A stretch of 23,310 nucleotides of DNA. Origin: Rhizobium sp. LCM 4573 (lineage in GTDB: Bacteria > Pseudomonadota > Alphaproteobacteria > Rhizobiales > Rhizobiaceae). A model generated the notes under the pieces. It did not search any database. It saw only the letters and a program-made list of their open reading frames with translations, and was not told the DNA's origin. Within the stretch, counting starts at the first letter, position 1. The number at the start of each line of letters is the position of its first letter. A program made the translations under genes and the position numbers. Of the stretch, positions 1 to 8,530 are shown in pieces. The stretch covers positions 1,383 to 24,692 of the forward strand of contig NZ_MDDW01000005.1 of assembly GCF_001854865.1 (NCBI RefSeq), given 5' to 3'.

Positions 1-396
1 GCTGCGGCTGTGGATGACAAGCGGAAGCTGTGTTTGCCGCGCGGCCTCGATATGGCGCAGGAAACCCGTCTTCTGGTCTGCCGGCGTCTGCGTATCGTAG
101 AAATAATCGAGGCCGGCTTCGCCGATCGCCACGATCTTCTCATGGCTTTCCGCAAGCCTTACGAGATCGTCCGCCTGAATATCGAGTTCTTCGCCCGCAT
201 TGTTCGGATGTGTGCCCACGGAGGCGAAGACGGACGGATACTCGTCCGCGATCGCCAGGATGGTATCGAGTTTACGAACCCGCGTGCAGATGGTCACCAT
301 CTGCCGGACGCCGGCTTCATGGGCGCGCGATACGATCGCATCGCGCTCTTCTTCGAAATCGGCGAAATCCAGGTGGCAATGGGTATCGATCAGCAT
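1..396 (-). CDS. tatD: TatD-family metal-dependent DNase (partial, 3' end outside window)
   Basis: The first 132 residues are present; the gene runs off the left edge, so its C-terminal half is not seen. The start Met opens MLIDTHCHLDF, the N-terminal metal-binding HxH of the TatD amidohydrolase-like TIM barrel. A further metal-ligand region reads GEAGLDYFYD near residues 92-101, followed by the typical RHIEAA helix and LVIHSRS near the cut end. TatD enzymes are cytoplasmic metal-dependent 3'-5' exonucleases acting on single-stranded DNA and RNA; that role comes from the family, not from this sequence. The gene begins 16 bp after the metG stop, on the same strand, consistent with the usual rhizobial order holB-metG-tatD. 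The family assignment is firm. Confidence 0.95.
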   Translation of the reverse strand, partial: MLIDTHCHLDFADFEEERDAIVSRAHEAGVRQMVTICTRVRKLDTILAIADEYPSVFASVGTHPNNAGEELDIQADDLVRLAESHEKIVAIGEAGLDYFYDTQTPADQKTGFLRHIEAARQTQLPLVIHSRS

Positions 397-412
397 TGGC
401 TAACCTTCAGCT

Positions 413-1972
413 TCACGCGCCGCTGGCTTCCGGAGCGACATAGCGCGGGAAAACCGGCTTTGGTGCTTCCAGAGGCGTGCCGGGCACGAGGCGACCGGCT
501 TCGCCGAGTGCGGCAAAATCGCGGCGGTCGGCCGGCGCGGCCACGAGATCCAACAGCTTTGCCGACGAATCCGGCATGAACGGCTGAAGCAGAATGCCGA
601 TCTGGCGGACTACCTCGGCCGTCACGTAGAGCACGGTGCCCATGCGCTCGGGATCGGTCTTCTTCAGCGCCCAGGGTTCCTGTCCGGCGAAGTAGCGGTC
701 CGTTTCCGAAACGACGGCAATGGTTGCGGCGAGCGCCTTGTGGATAGCCTGCTTGCCCATTTCCTCGCGGCAGATGTCGAGAAGCGCATCCACAGAAGCC
801 AGCATGGCGCGGTCGGCATCGGTAAGTTCACCGGGCTTCGGAATAACGCTATCGCAATTCTTGACGATCATCGAAAGCGAACGGCTCGCCAGGTTGCCGA
901 TGCCGTTGGCAAGGTCGGCATTGACGCGGGTCGCGATCAGTTCATCGTTGCAGTTGCCGTCCTGGCCGAAGGAAATCTCCCGGCAGAGGAAATAGCGTAC
1001 GTAATCGAGCCCGAACTTCTCGAGAAGCTCGAACGGATCGACCACGTTGCCGAGCGACTTCGACATCTTCTCGCCCTTGTTCAGCACGAAGCCATGGGCG
1101 TAGACGCGCTTCGGCAACGGCAGCTTCGCCGACATCAGGAAGGCCGGCCAATAGATCGCATGGAAGCGGATGATATCCTTGCCGATGATGTGGACGTCCG
1201 CCGGCCAGTATTTCGCGCGCGGACCGTTCGGGTCATCCAGATAGCCGGTCGCAGTAATGTAGTTCGTGAGCGCATCGACCCAGACATACATCACATGAGC
1301 CGGATCGTTTGGAACCTTGATGCCCCAGTCGAAGGTCGTGCGCGACACCGAGAGGTCCCTCAGCCCGGATTTCACGAAGGAAATCACCTCGTTGCGGCGC
1401 TCTGCCGGACCGATGAAATCCGGGTTTTTCTCATAGAACTCGAGAAGCTTCTCGCCATAGGCCGAAAGCTTGAAGAAATAGCTGGATTCCTCCACCCATT
1501 CGACCGGCGTGCCCTGGGGCCCGTAGCGAACGCCATCCGCGCGAACCTCGGTTTCGTCCTCTGCGTAATAGGCTTCGTCACGCACCGAATACCAGCCGGC
1601 ATAGGTGTCCTTGTAGATGTCGCCGGTGTCGGCCATCCGGTTCCAGATATCCTTCGAAGCCTCGTGATGACGCGGCTCCGTGGTGCGGATGAAGTCGTCG
1701 TTCGACGAGTTCAGGAGCTTGCCCATGGCCTGAAACTCGTTGGAATTGCGCTCGGCCAGCGCTTCCGGCGTAATACCCTCGGCGCGGGCCGTCTGCTGCA
1801 TCTTCTGGCCGTGCTCGTCCGTACCGGTGAGAAAGAAGACGTCCCGGCCATCGAGGCGCTGAAAGCGCGCCATGGCATCCGTTGCGATCAACTCGTAGGC
1901 GTGGCCGATATGCGGCCTGCCGTTGGGATAGGAAATCGCGGTGGTGATGTAGAAGGGCGTCTTGTTCGGCAT
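413..1972 (-). CDS. metG: Methionyl-tRNA synthetase
   Basis: A 519-residue class I aminoacyl-tRNA synthetase that charges tRNA-Met in the cytoplasm. The nucleotide-binding HIGH motif is exact at residues 21-24 and KMSKS lies at 302-306 ([10 protein letters not shown]). The connective-peptide region ([11 protein letters not shown], about residues 127-137) has no CxxC zinc knuckle, as in the shorter zinc-free MetRS forms. There is no C-terminal EMAP/Trbp111-like tRNA-binding domain; the protein ends soon after the anticodon-binding helices. I chose the ATG at 1972 because [11 protein letters not shown] matches the usual start of rhizobial MetRS. An in-frame ATG at 2005 would add 11 residues and has a slightly better purine-rich leader. 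The gene lies 107 bp after holB and probably belongs to the same transcription unit. Confidence 0.96.
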   Translation of the reverse strand: MPNKTPFYITTAISYPNGRPHIGHAYELIATDAMARFQRLDGRDVFFLTGTDEHGQKMQQTARAEGITPEALAERNSNEFQAMGKLLNSSNDDFIRTTEPRHHEASKDIWNRMADTGDIYKDTYAGWYSVRDEAYYAEDETEVRADGVRYGPQGTPVEWVEESSYFFKLSAYGEKLLEFYEKNPDFIGPAERRNEVISFVKSGLRDLSVSRTTFDWGIKVPNDPAHVMYVWVDALTNYITATGYLDDPNGPRAKYWPADVHIIGKDIIRFHAIYWPAFLMSAKLPLPKRVYAHGFVLNKGEKMSKSLGNVVDPFELLEKFGLDYVRYFLCREISFGQDGNCNDELIATRVNADLANGIGNLASRSLSMIVKNCDSVIPKPGELTDADRAMLASVDALLDICREEMGKQAIHKALAATIAVVSETDRYFAGQEPWALKKTDPERMGTVLYVTAEVVRQIGILLQPFMPDSSAKLLDLVAAPADRRDFAALGEAGRLVPGTPLEAPKPVFPRYVAPEASGA

Positions 1973-2079
1973 GAATGGCACTCGGGCACATGGAAGGAAA
2001 TTCATGCCGCTCTTAGCGCATGTTTGGCAGGAGCGAAACCCAAAGTTCCGTGCCTTGTTCCGTCCCCTGCCCTCGGCGA

Positions 2080-3108
2080 CTATGCCCTGGCCGCCTCCAG
2101 GATGGAAAGTACGGTCTGCTTGCGGTCGAGATTATAGGCCTGCGCCACCGTGATCTGTTCGGTGATGTCGCTGACGAGCTTGGCCTGCCGTTCCGCCCCT
2201 TGCAGATTGCCTGTCAACGCCGCCTGCCGTGCCCGTTCCATCAGATGGTCGCCGAGATGCTCCAGGAAGAAACCGAAGATCACGTCGCTGTCCTTCGCCG
2301 AAAGCACATCCGCCAGCCGATGCATGTTCTTGCGCGCGGCCGGCTCATCGGCCGCCATCACCTCGTCGAAGGCGGCGACGATATCGGCTCCGCCATAGTT
2401 CATGAGCTTCAACGCGCGGGCGACGCTGCCCTTCGACATGGCGCGGATCGTCTCTTCCGTCTTTCCTCCATCGGGCCGAAGGCCCAATGCGCCTAGCGCC
2501 TGCATAAGGTCGTCGTCTCCGAGCGGTGACAATTTCAGCGGCTGGCAACGGGAACGAATGGTGGGCAAAAGCTTGCCGGGCGCATGCGAGAGCACCAGAA
2601 AGAGCGCCCGACGCGGCGGTTCCTCGAGTATCTTCAGGATGGCGTTCGCGGCATTTCGGTTGAGATCGTCGGCGGGGTCGATGATGACGATCCGCCAGTT
2701 GCCCGTGCCGGAAGTTTGGGAAAAGAAATGCCCCGCGCGCCGTACCTCGTCCACGGTGATCGCGGTCTTCGCCTTGCCGGTCTTCTCGTCCACCGGCCGC
2801 GCCAGGTGCAGGAGATTGTGCGAGGCCCCGGAGGCGATCTGCCGGCTGACGGCGGAATCGAGATCCGGCGCTGCGAGATGCTCCGGAGCCGTCGCGGGAT
2901 CCGGATGGGAAAGCACGTGATTGGCGAATCGGAAGGCAAGCGTCGCCTTGCCGATGCCTTCCGGCCCCTCGATCAGGATCGCGTGATGACCCTTGCCGGA
3001 GCGATAGCTGCGGGCCAGAAAATCCTCGGCCGCCTTGTGCCCGAACAGGTGCGGATTGCGTGCCGGCGGCATCGCGCCGTCGAGCACATGGGGGCTCTCT
3101 TCGCTCAT
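2080..3108 (-). CDS. holB: DNA polymerase III subunit delta'
   Basis: A 342-residue clamp-loader subunit of the AAA+ superfamily, part of the complex that loads the beta sliding clamp on DNA. The Walker A-like GPEGIGKAT is at residues 48-56. Further on come [26 protein letters not shown] and a sensor region ending in RSRC, all characteristic of HolB/DnaX proteins. The start ATG overlaps the tmk stop codon by 4 bp (ATGA), so translation is probably coupled to tmk, a very common pairing. I do not see the four-cysteine zinc module of the E. coli subunit; only the Cys of the SRC motif and few others are present. The product name is secure. Confidence 0.94.
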   Translation of the reverse strand: MSEESPHVLDGAMPPARNPHLFGHKAAEDFLARSYRSGKGHHAILIEGPEGIGKATLAFRFANHVLSHPDPATAPEHLAAPDLDSAVSRQIASGASHNLLHLARPVDEKTGKAKTAITVDEVRRAGHFFSQTSGTGNWRIVIIDPADDLNRNAANAILKILEEPPRRALFLVLSHAPGKLLPTIRSRCQPLKLSPLGDDDLMQALGALGLRPDGGKTEETIRAMSKGSVARALKLMNYGGADIVAAFDEVMAADEPAARKNMHRLADVLSAKDSDVIFGFFLEHLGDHLMERARQAALTGNLQGAERQAKLVSDITEQITVAQAYNLDRKQTVLSILEAARA

Positions 3109-3782
3109 CCGACCGTTTCCGTGTTCGGGTGACCGAAGCTCAGTTCGCGAGCGAGCGGCTCGACGATCGCGAATATCTCGGCGGCGATCTCGTCCTCGGC
3201 GCGGTCCGCATCCACCACATGGCAACGCTCGGGCTCGGCCGCCGCGATCTCCAGATAGGCTTCCCGACGCTTCTCGTGGGTTTCGATCTCCTCGCGCTCG
3301 AAACGGTCGGGCGCGTTGTCGGCGCCACGCTTGCGCGCCCGGCCGAGCCCCTTATCCGCCGGCAGGTCGAGGATCAGCGTGCAGTCCGGCACGACTCCGT
3401 TGACGGCGATCCTTTGCAGCGTTTCGATGAACTCCGCCTCCAGATTGCCGGTGACGCCCTGGTAGACCCGCGAGGAATCCATGAAGCGGTCGCAGAGCAC
3501 GACGGCGCCGGTTTCGAGCGCCGGACGGATCACTTCCTCCACATGATCATTGCGCGCGGCGGCAAAGAGGATCGCTTCCATGCGCACGCCGAATTCTTCC
3601 GCAGCCCCCGAAAGCAGGACATGGCGCACCGCTTCGGCACCCGGCGAACCACCCGGCTCGCGGGTCACCAGCACGTCATGCCCGCGCCGACGCAGCGAAT
3701 CGGCCAACCGGCGAATCTGGGTGGATTTGCCGGCCCCCTCCCCGCCTTCGAAAGTCACGAATAAACCGGATTGCCTCGACAC
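3105..3782 (-). CDS. tmk: Thymidylate kinase (dTMP kinase)
   Basis: A 225-residue P-loop kinase that phosphorylates dTMP to dTDP for DNA synthesis. The P-loop GGEGAGKST is at residues 13-21, followed by the substrate motif TREPGGSP and by [13 protein letters not shown], which covers the DR(F/Y) motif and dTMP-binding region. [15 protein letters not shown] is the lid segment. No ATG lies close to the conserved GLFVTFEGG start. I selected the GTG at 3782 (GTG TCG AGG), which has GGAAG just upstream. A TTG at 3860 overlapping the dac stop codon would add 26 residues (MNRFHFAC...) with no family resemblance, though it would give translational coupling. The gene overlaps holB by 4 bp. Confidence 0.93.
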   Translation of the reverse strand: MSRQSGLFVTFEGGEGAGKSTQIRRLADSLRRRGHDVLVTREPGGSPGAEAVRHVLLSGAAEEFGVRMEAILFAAARNDHVEEVIRPALETGAVVLCDRFMDSSRVYQGVTGNLEAEFIETLQRIAVNGVVPDCTLILDLPADKGLGRARKRGADNAPDRFEREEIETHEKRREAYLEIAAAEPERCHVVDADRAEDEIAAEIFAIVEPLARELSFGHPNTETVG

Positions 3783-3856
3783 GCTCTTCCACGCTTCCTC
3801 ATTCGAATATCGGTCCTGTTTAACGCATGTTGCCGCACATGCGAAATGGAAACGGT

Positions 3857-5035
3857 TCAAAGCCAGAAGAACATCAGCTCCAGAAGCGCGTCCGTCGCCC
3901 GTGAGGCGAGGCTTCCCGTCCCCACCGTCGAGGCGGTCACGAGCGGCACCTCCCGCACCAGCTTGTCGCCGGAAAATATCCGAAGGGTACCCACCTCCTG
4001 CCCCTCCACCACGGGCGCACGCAGCGGCCAGCGATAGACGATCCGGCCCGTCAGGCGTTCCGGGTTCTTGGTTGCCAGATAGATGTCAACCGGCTCGGTC
4101 GAGACGAGATCGACATGGCGCTGGGAGCCGCCGTAAACGCTTGCCTGGCCAACGACTTCGCCTCGCTTGAAGAGCACCTTGGTTTCGAACGACGAGAGCC
4201 CCCATTCCAGCACACGCCTTGCCTCATCGAGGCGTTCCTTGTCGCTTGCAAGCCCACCCATCGCCAGGAAAAGCCGTGTACCGTCACGTTCCGCCGAGGC
4301 GACGAAAGCAAAGCCCGATCCTTCCGCGAACCCGGCTCCCAGCCCGTCTATGCCCATGTTCAGCGAAAGGAGCGGGTTCTTGTTGCGCTGGAAGATCTTG
4401 TTCCACTCGAAATCCGGCTGCGAATAGATCGGGTAGAATTCCGGATAGCTGCGATAGGTATGGCGGGCGAGTTCCACGAGATCGCGGGCGGTCGTCCTGC
4501 TCTCCGCCCCCGGCAGACCCGTCGCATTGCCGAAAACCGACCGCGAAAGACCGAGTTCCTTCGCCCGGGCCGTCATGCGGGCGGCAAATTCGCCTTCCGA
4601 GCCGGAAAGCCCTTCCGCCAGGATGATGCAGCCGTCATTGGCGTTCTGCACGATGACGCCCTTGACGAGATCGTCGACGCGTATCTGCGATTTCAGCGCC
4701 GCGAACATCGTCGTGGTGCCGGAGGGCGCGCCGCCGCTGCGCCAGGCATGTTCGCTGACCGGAAACATCGTATCAGGCGTGACATCGCCTTGCTTGAGGG
4801 CGTCGAAAACGATCTCCATGGTCATCAGCTTGGCAAGCGACGCCGCCGGAAAGGACTGGTTTTCGTTGGAGGCGAGAAGCACGGTGCCGGTCTTGGCCTC
4901 CACCATGTAGACCTGCTTGGCCTTCGTCGGAAAGGCAAGCGCCGGCGCTTCCTGGGCGCGCACGACGACCGCCAGGCAAAGCGCCTGCAGGATCGTCGTC
5001 AGGCAAAGGCAAAGCAGCCGGTATCGCATGGTCAT
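3857..5035 (-). CDS. D-alanyl-D-alanine carboxypeptidase family protein (PBP5-like, degenerate active-site motifs)
   Basis: A 392-residue exported protein of peptidase family S11. A hydrophobic signal segment covers residues 6-27, with a likely cleavage after VRAQ. The family SxxK motif is present as SLAK (Ser66, Lys69) within [11 protein letters not shown]. The second motif, normally SxN, reads N131-A-N133 in [10 protein letters not shown]. The third, normally KTG, reads G233-A-G235 in [17 protein letters not shown]5 C-terminal beta domain follows at about 284-375, and a short hydrophobic tail ends the protein. Family members trim the terminal D-Ala of peptidoglycan stem peptides in the periplasm. 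With Ser131 and Lys233 missing, this copy may be inactive, altered or structural. It sits between rlpA and tmk, as in related rhizobia. The start ATG at 5035 has a second ATG six bases later. Confidence 0.9.
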   Translation of the reverse strand: MTMRYRLLCLCLTTILQALCLAVVVRAQEAPALAFPTKAKQVYMVEAKTGTVLLASNENQSFPAASLAKLMTMEIVFDALKQGDVTPDTMFPVSEHAWRSGGAPSGTTTMFAALKSQIRVDDLVKGVIVQNANDGCIILAEGLSGSEGEFAARMTARAKELGLSRSVFGNATGLPGAESRTTARDLVELARHTYRSYPEFYPIYSQPDFEWNKIFQRNKNPLLSLNMGIDGLGAGFAEGSGFAFVASAERDGTRLFLAMGGLASDKERLDEARRVLEWGLSSFETKVLFKRGEVVGQASVYGGSQRHVDLVSTEPVDIYLATKNPERLTGRIVYRWPLRAPVVEGQEVGTLRIFSGDKLVREVPLVTASTVGTGSLASRATDALLELMFFWL

Positions 5036-5096
5036 CCGTCAACGTTCGTTCTATCGGTAACAGCGGTCACCCGAACCGGCAACCGTCGCCCTTCAT

Positions 5097-6143
5097 TCAA
5101 CGTCGGGGATTATGCGCCTTCTGCCGGACGGCATGCGAGAGGATGGACTGTTCCGTCAGGCCGTCATTGCGAACCGTCACCGCATCGAACGCGATGTCCA
5201 CCGTCCGCACCGGTTCGGCGACATAGGCGGAAGCCGCGCTGCTGGAAGGAAGCCTCAGGATGTTCTCGATTGGCCGTTGGGCCGGCGTCGGGCCGATTTC
5301 CGGCAGGGACGCGAACTGCTCGAAAGCCTGGAACGCCTGAGCGGAAGCCGGTACAGGCGGGTGCGCCGGCACGCTCGGCGTCGAGCCGTTCAGCGCGATC
5401 GGCGTGGGAACGGCCGATCCGTAGCTCTGCAACTGGTCGCCGAGCGGCGCATTGGAAGCGACCATGACGCCGGACGCGATCTGGCCTTCCGGATTGACCG
5501 ACGGGAAGCGGTCGCCCTTACGGATATAGGAAGCCATGAGAAAAGGCATGTCGCGGCCGTCCATCCGGGCACGCCCCACATATTGCACGTTCACCTTGGC
5601 CGTGCCGGTGCGCTTCATGTCCAGCAGTTCTGCGGTCTTGTCGGAAACGTCGATAATCCGGCCGGGATGATAGGGGCCGCGATCGTTGACGCGGACGACA
5701 ACGGACGTGCCGTTTTCCAGATTGGTCACCCGCGCATAGCTCGGCAGGGGAAAGGTCGGATGCGCGGCCGACAGATGCGAACTGTCGTAGACTTCACCGT
5801 TCGCGGTCAGGCGGCCGTGGAATGCCGAACCATACCAGGAAGCAAGCCCGCTCTTGTTATAATCAGGATCTTCCTTCGGCACATAGGTCTGCCCCTTCAC
5901 CTGATAGGGCTTGCCGACCATGAAGCGCCCGCCGCCTTTCGGTACAGGCTTTCCATCGCCGACCACCCGCGGGCTCGCCTTGACGCCGTATTCCTTCTCG
6001 GAAAAATATTCCTTGCTGCGGGATTTCTTCTTCGGCGCCTCGGTCGTGGCACAGGAAGCCACCCCGACGCAGACCATCGATATTCCCAGCCATTTCGCTG
6101 CGAGCGAAAGCTTGCCGCCACTCAAACCCGAAACCCCGTCCAT
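5097..6143 (-). CDS. rlpA: RlpA-like septal ring lipoprotein
   Basis: A 348-residue outer-membrane lipoprotein. Residues 1-31 form a lipoprotein signal ending in the lipobox VASC, with Cys31 the predicted lipidation site. The double-psi beta-barrel domain spans about residues 99-190, from GLASWYGSAFHGRLTANGE to KVNVQYVGR, and includes the signature VRVNDRGPY with the conserved Asp154. The C-terminal third is rich in Pro, Ala and Ser, and I see no SPOR domain. RlpA proteins act on denuded glycan strands or associate with the division septum; which role applies here cannot be told. I chose the ATG at 6143 because it directly precedes a normal lipoprotein signal. A GTG at 6317 in the same frame would place 58 non-secretory residues before it. 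It is the first gene of the minus-strand block. Confidence 0.9.
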   Translation of the reverse strand: MDGVSGLSGGKLSLAAKWLGISMVCVGVASCATTEAPKKKSRSKEYFSEKEYGVKASPRVVGDGKPVPKGGGRFMVGKPYQVKGQTYVPKEDPDYNKSGLASWYGSAFHGRLTANGEVYDSSHLSAAHPTFPLPSYARVTNLENGTSVVVRVNDRGPYHPGRIIDVSDKTAELLDMKRTGTAKVNVQYVGRARMDGRDMPFLMASYIRKGDRFPSVNPEGQIASGVMVASNAPLGDQLQSYGSAVPTPIALNGSTPSVPAHPPVPASAQAFQAFEQFASLPEIGPTPAQRPIENILRLPSSSAASAYVAEPVRTVDIAFDAVTVRNDGLTEQSILSHAVRQKAHNPRR

Positions 6144-6342
6144 TTCTCGGCCAGCCTGCCGCACCCGCCTCGTGAAAGCGACAGACCTGGCGATCAGTTT
6201 CCGTTGCAGGAACCGCTTTCCCGCAACATTGTCCCAACAGGCGACAGTGTTCATCGCGCGCGGGACAGCGAGGCTGACTTTTGCTCGGAACGTGGCAAAA
6301 ATGCGAATAAAATCCACAGATATAATTAGAATTCAATGGATT

Positions 6343-6350
6343 ATGGTTAA
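6343..6350 (-). promoter_or_regulatory. Possible CtrA half-site upstream of rlpA
   Basis: The minus strand reads TTAACCAT here, the short CtrA-type motif described for Rhizobiales. It lies in the AT-rich region about 200 bp upstream of the chosen rlpA start. There is no second TTAA at the 7-bp spacing of a full CtrA box, and an 8-bp motif occurs by chance, so this is only suggestive. A cell-envelope gene such as rlpA would be a sensible target. Confidence 0.2.
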
Positions 6351-6427
6351 TGAATTACTGACGAGACGCCCTGCCCGATTTCAACCGCCGACCGCTTCGC
6401 TTCGACCGATATCGGGCTTGGCACCGG

Positions 6428-6455
6428 TTGACGTCAAGCCGGCGCGGGATATAAA
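6428..6455 (+). promoter_or_regulatory. sigma70-type promoter of tRNA-Ser
   Basis: TTGACG (6428-6433), a 16-bp spacer and TATAAA (6450-6455) make a near-consensus housekeeping promoter. The expected transcription start is about 6462, a few bases before the first base of the tRNA at 6467, which suits a short 5' leader removed by RNase P. Confidence 0.7.
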
Positions 6456-6466
6456 GCCGACGGCAA

Positions 6467-6556
6467 GGAAGAGTGTCCGAGTGGTTTAAGGAACCGGTCT
6501 TGAAAACCGGCGTGCGGGAAACCGTACCGTGGGTTCGAATCCCACCTCTTCCGCCA
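6467..6556 (+). tRNA. tRNA-Ser(UGA)
   Basis: A 90-nt tRNA gene with encoded CCA. The acceptor stem pairs GGAAGAG (6467-6473) with CTCTTCC (6546-6552), with discriminator G and CCA at 6553-6556. The anticodon stem CCGGT/ACCGG (6494-6498 and 6506-6510) encloses the loop CTTGAAA, placing anticodon TGA at 6501-6503. It reads UCA and, by wobble, other UCN serine codons. The long variable arm and the GGTTCGAAT T-loop region are typical of serine tRNAs. The gene is intact, and its 3' end adjoins the accessory-looking segment 6557-9731. Confidence 0.97.
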
Positions 6557-6631
6557 TTAGCCCCTGGCTGCTCTTTGGCAATGACTGCAACCTACCCATT
6601 TGCGGACGTTGGCGACAGTGCGACTAACACC

Positions 6632-6668
6632 GAAGAGCCGACTTCGACCGCGTTCATCGCGGCTCTTC
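6632..6668. terminator. Inverted repeat between tRNA-Ser and the LysR gene
   Basis: GAAGAGCCG (6632-6640) and CGGCTCTTC (6660-6668) are perfect 9-bp arms around a 19-base loop. It lies between the tRNA and the convergent LysR gene and could end transcription from either side. There is no T tract, so termination is a guess. Confidence 0.3.
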
Positions 6669-6717
6669 CGGTATCTCTGAGGGATTAGGCGATATTGACG
6701 AGAAGTGTTTGGCCGGA

Positions 6718-7617
6718 TCAGAGCGATAGCCGGACCTGCAGGTCGTCAAGGAGCCACCGGCCGGCCGGGCCAGGTTCATGGCCCGCCATGCGGGCGGCGT
6801 AGATGGTCAGGGCGTCTGCCGGGTCACGGGCATCTTCGGCCAGTTCGAGCCGAACCAGATGGCTGGCCGCGAGATGATCGGCAATCAGATGCTCCGGCAT
6901 CCGGCACCAGCCGAAGCCGGCCAGCAGGAAATCCAGTCTGCGTCCGAGGTCGACAAAGCGCCACCGCGTGGCGCTGGCTAAGCCGTAATTGTTCGCTTCC
7001 CGATCGACCGGATCGGACAGGACGAGTTGGATATGGCGCTCCAGGTCGTCGCGGGTTGCCGGACGGCCCAGCGCTGCCAATGGGTGTTCGGCGCTGACCA
7101 CGGGCGTCAGCGCCACACGCAGCAGCGGCGAAGCCACGACGTCCTCGGGCACCACCGGCAGCAGCAGGCAGAAGGCCAATGCGACGTCTCCGCTACGCAA
7201 ACGACGCAGCGCCCCGCCCAGTCCCTCGGTCGAGAAGCTGACGGGAAGATGCGGATAGGTCTGGTGCAACGCGCGCAGGCTTTCGATGAGCGGGGCGGTG
7301 GGCACCAGCGGGTCTATGGCCAAGGCAAGCTCGGGCTCGACCCCGCCTCGCGCGCCGGTCGCTACGGCCTCGAAGCGGGCCGCGCTCGAAAGCACCAGCC
7401 GGGCCTGATCGACCAGAACCCGGCCCGTTTCAGTCAGGCGGGGGCGATGGGCGCTGCGGTCGAAGAGCTGGACGCCCTGAGCGGCTTCCAATGTCGCCAC
7501 CGACTGGCTGATTGCCGATTGCGCACGGCGCAATTGCCGCCCGGCCGCCGAAAAGCTGCCGGCATCAGCAATGGTCACCAGGACGCGCAATTGGTCGAGG
7601 CTGAGGCTGCCGATCAT
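6718..7617 (-). CDS. LysR-family transcriptional regulator
   Basis: A 299-residue regulator with the standard LTTR plan. The N-terminal winged helix-turn-helix covers about residues 5-64 (SLDQLRVLVTIADAGSFSAA, then QLRRAQSAISQSVATLE), with FDRSAHRPRLTETGR closing the DNA-binding domain. A linker helix follows, then a periplasmic-binding-protein-like effector domain from about residue 92. It is transcribed away from the azoreductase-like gene at 7735; the 117-bp gap holds an 18-bp perfect palindrome. By LTTR precedent it probably regulates itself and that neighbour, perhaps in response to a quinone, azo or other electrophilic compound; the effector cannot be read. The start ATG at 7617 is followed at once by the conserved LxxLRVLV region; its ribosome-binding site is weak. 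Confidence 0.93.
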   Translation of the reverse strand: MIGSLSLDQLRVLVTIADAGSFSAAGRQLRRAQSAISQSVATLEAAQGVQLFDRSAHRPRLTETGRVLVDQARLVLSSAARFEAVATGARGGVEPELALAIDPLVPTAPLIESLRALHQTYPHLPVSFSTEGLGGALRRLRSGDVALAFCLLLPVVPEDVVASPLLRVALTPVVSAEHPLAALGRPATRDDLERHIQLVLSDPVDREANNYGLASATRWRFVDLGRRLDFLLAGFGWCRMPEHLIADHLAASHLVRLELAEDARDPADALTIYAARMAGHEPGPAGRWLLDDLQVRLSL

Positions 7618-7640
7618 GATCCATCACAATAGCCGATAGA

Positions 7641-7658
7641 GATAATAAATTTATTATC
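7641..7658. promoter_or_regulatory. 18-bp perfect palindrome, candidate LysR operator
   Basis: GATAATAAATTTATTATC is its own reverse complement. With one mismatch per side the dyad extends to 7638-7661. It starts 24 bp from the LysR start codon and lies about 76 bp before the azoreductase-like start, the usual place for an LTTR recognition site, and it contains T-N11-A spacings. The AT-rich core may also supply a -10 element for the LysR gene. Confidence 0.6.
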
Positions 7659-7734
7659 GCTCCCGCCGCTGGATGGAAAGCCTTATATCGTCTGCATCTG
7701 TCACGGCTGTTTAGCCCAAAACCTTGAGGACGCC

Positions 7735-8352
7735 ATGCCCAACCTACTCGTTGTCGAAACCAGCACGCGCGGCGAGGCTTCGATTTCCCGTCAGCTGACC
7801 AAACGCCTTGTCGCCAATTGGCTCGATGTGCACCCGGATGGCGCGGTCGTGCGGCGCGACCTGGCCGTGGATGCGCTGCCGCACGTGACCATGCCGTGGT
7901 TATCGGCCTATTTCACGCCACCGCATGCCCACACCGCGGACATGGCCGAGCAACTGCGTCTCTCGGACGCGCTGGTTGCCGAATTGCTGGCAGCCGACAA
8001 GCTTGTCATCGCCACGCCGGTCTACAACTACAATATCCCGGCCAGTCTCAAAGCCTGGATCGATCACATCGTGCGCAAGGGCGTAACGCTTGGCTTCGAC
8101 GGCAAGGGACTGCTGATCGGAAAGAAAGCCACCGTGGTGCTGGCGTCCGGCGGCATCTATGGCGAGGCCTCGCCCATTGACCACCTCAATTTTGCTCCAC
8201 GCTACCTCAAGGCCATTCTCAACGTCCTCGGCATCACCGACGTGAGGATTATCCATGGCGAAGGTGCCAAGGCCGTGGATATGGGTGATGCAACGATGGA
8301 CACGTTCATCGACGCCGTCGTTTCGAAACTCGATCGCGCTGCGGCAGCCTGA
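7735..8352 (+). CDS. FMN-dependent NADH-azoreductase / quinone reductase family protein
   Basis: A 205-residue flavodoxin-fold protein. The start LLVVETSTRGEASISRQLT matches the FMN phosphate-binding loop of AzoR proteins. TPVYNYNIPASLKAWIDHI (about residues 96-114) is the family signature around the flavin, and VLASGGIYG (about 138-146) is the second flavin-contact loop. AzoR enzymes use NAD(P)H to reduce azo dyes and quinones in the cytoplasm, often for detoxification; the physiological substrate here is unknown. The ATG at 7735 has a good GAGGA at 7726-7730. It is divergent from the LysR gene, which is probably its regulator. The next 400 bp contain no clear gene, so it appears monocistronic. 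Confidence 0.92.
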   Translation: MPNLLVVETSTRGEASISRQLTKRLVANWLDVHPDGAVVRRDLAVDALPHVTMPWLSAYFTPPHAHTADMAEQLRLSDALVAELLAADKLVIATPVYNYNIPASLKAWIDHIVRKGVTLGFDGKGLLIGKKATVVLASGGIYGEASPIDHLNFAPRYLKAILNVLGITDVRIIHGEGAKAVDMGDATMDTFIDAVVSKLDRAAAA

Positions 8353-8530
8353 TTGATCGGGAGTATGCGGCCCCCGATGGAGCCGCTTGCTTCCACCGAG
8401 TTCAGGTGTGCCGCAAGATCGCCACTGCCCGTCGTCGCATCTTGCCTTCGGAGAAGCAGAACGTGGTCACGCTCGTCCGGTTTGGCAGTCTTGCCTTGCT
8501 GTAGCTGACCGTCCGTGCCTTACTTTTGGA

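Larger units (their letters stand above)
6144..6466. other. Intergenic region between rlpA and tRNA-Ser
   Basis: About 320 bp without a convincing gene. Positions 6144-6317 stay open in the rlpA frame, but the implied peptide looks like neither a signal peptide nor a known domain. Positions 6290-6360 are markedly AT-rich for this genome and probably contain the rlpA promoter on the minus strand. The last 40 bp hold the tRNA promoter. Confidence 0.6.

Noticed and set aside
740-2137. Plus-strand open frame of 465 codons opposite metG
   Set aside because: Antisense shadow of an unambiguous MetRS gene; the product has no domain.
6144-6317. GTG-initiated 58-residue N-terminal extension of RlpA
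   Set aside because: It would place a basic, non-hydrophobic segment ahead of a normal lipoprotein signal peptide; the ATG at 6143 gives a standard lipobox distance.
6546-6670. Possible attachment-site duplication of the tRNA-Ser 3' end (CTCTTCCG repeated downstream)
   Set aside because: Only 8 bp are shared, far short of a typical tRNA-derived att core, and no integrase gene is present.
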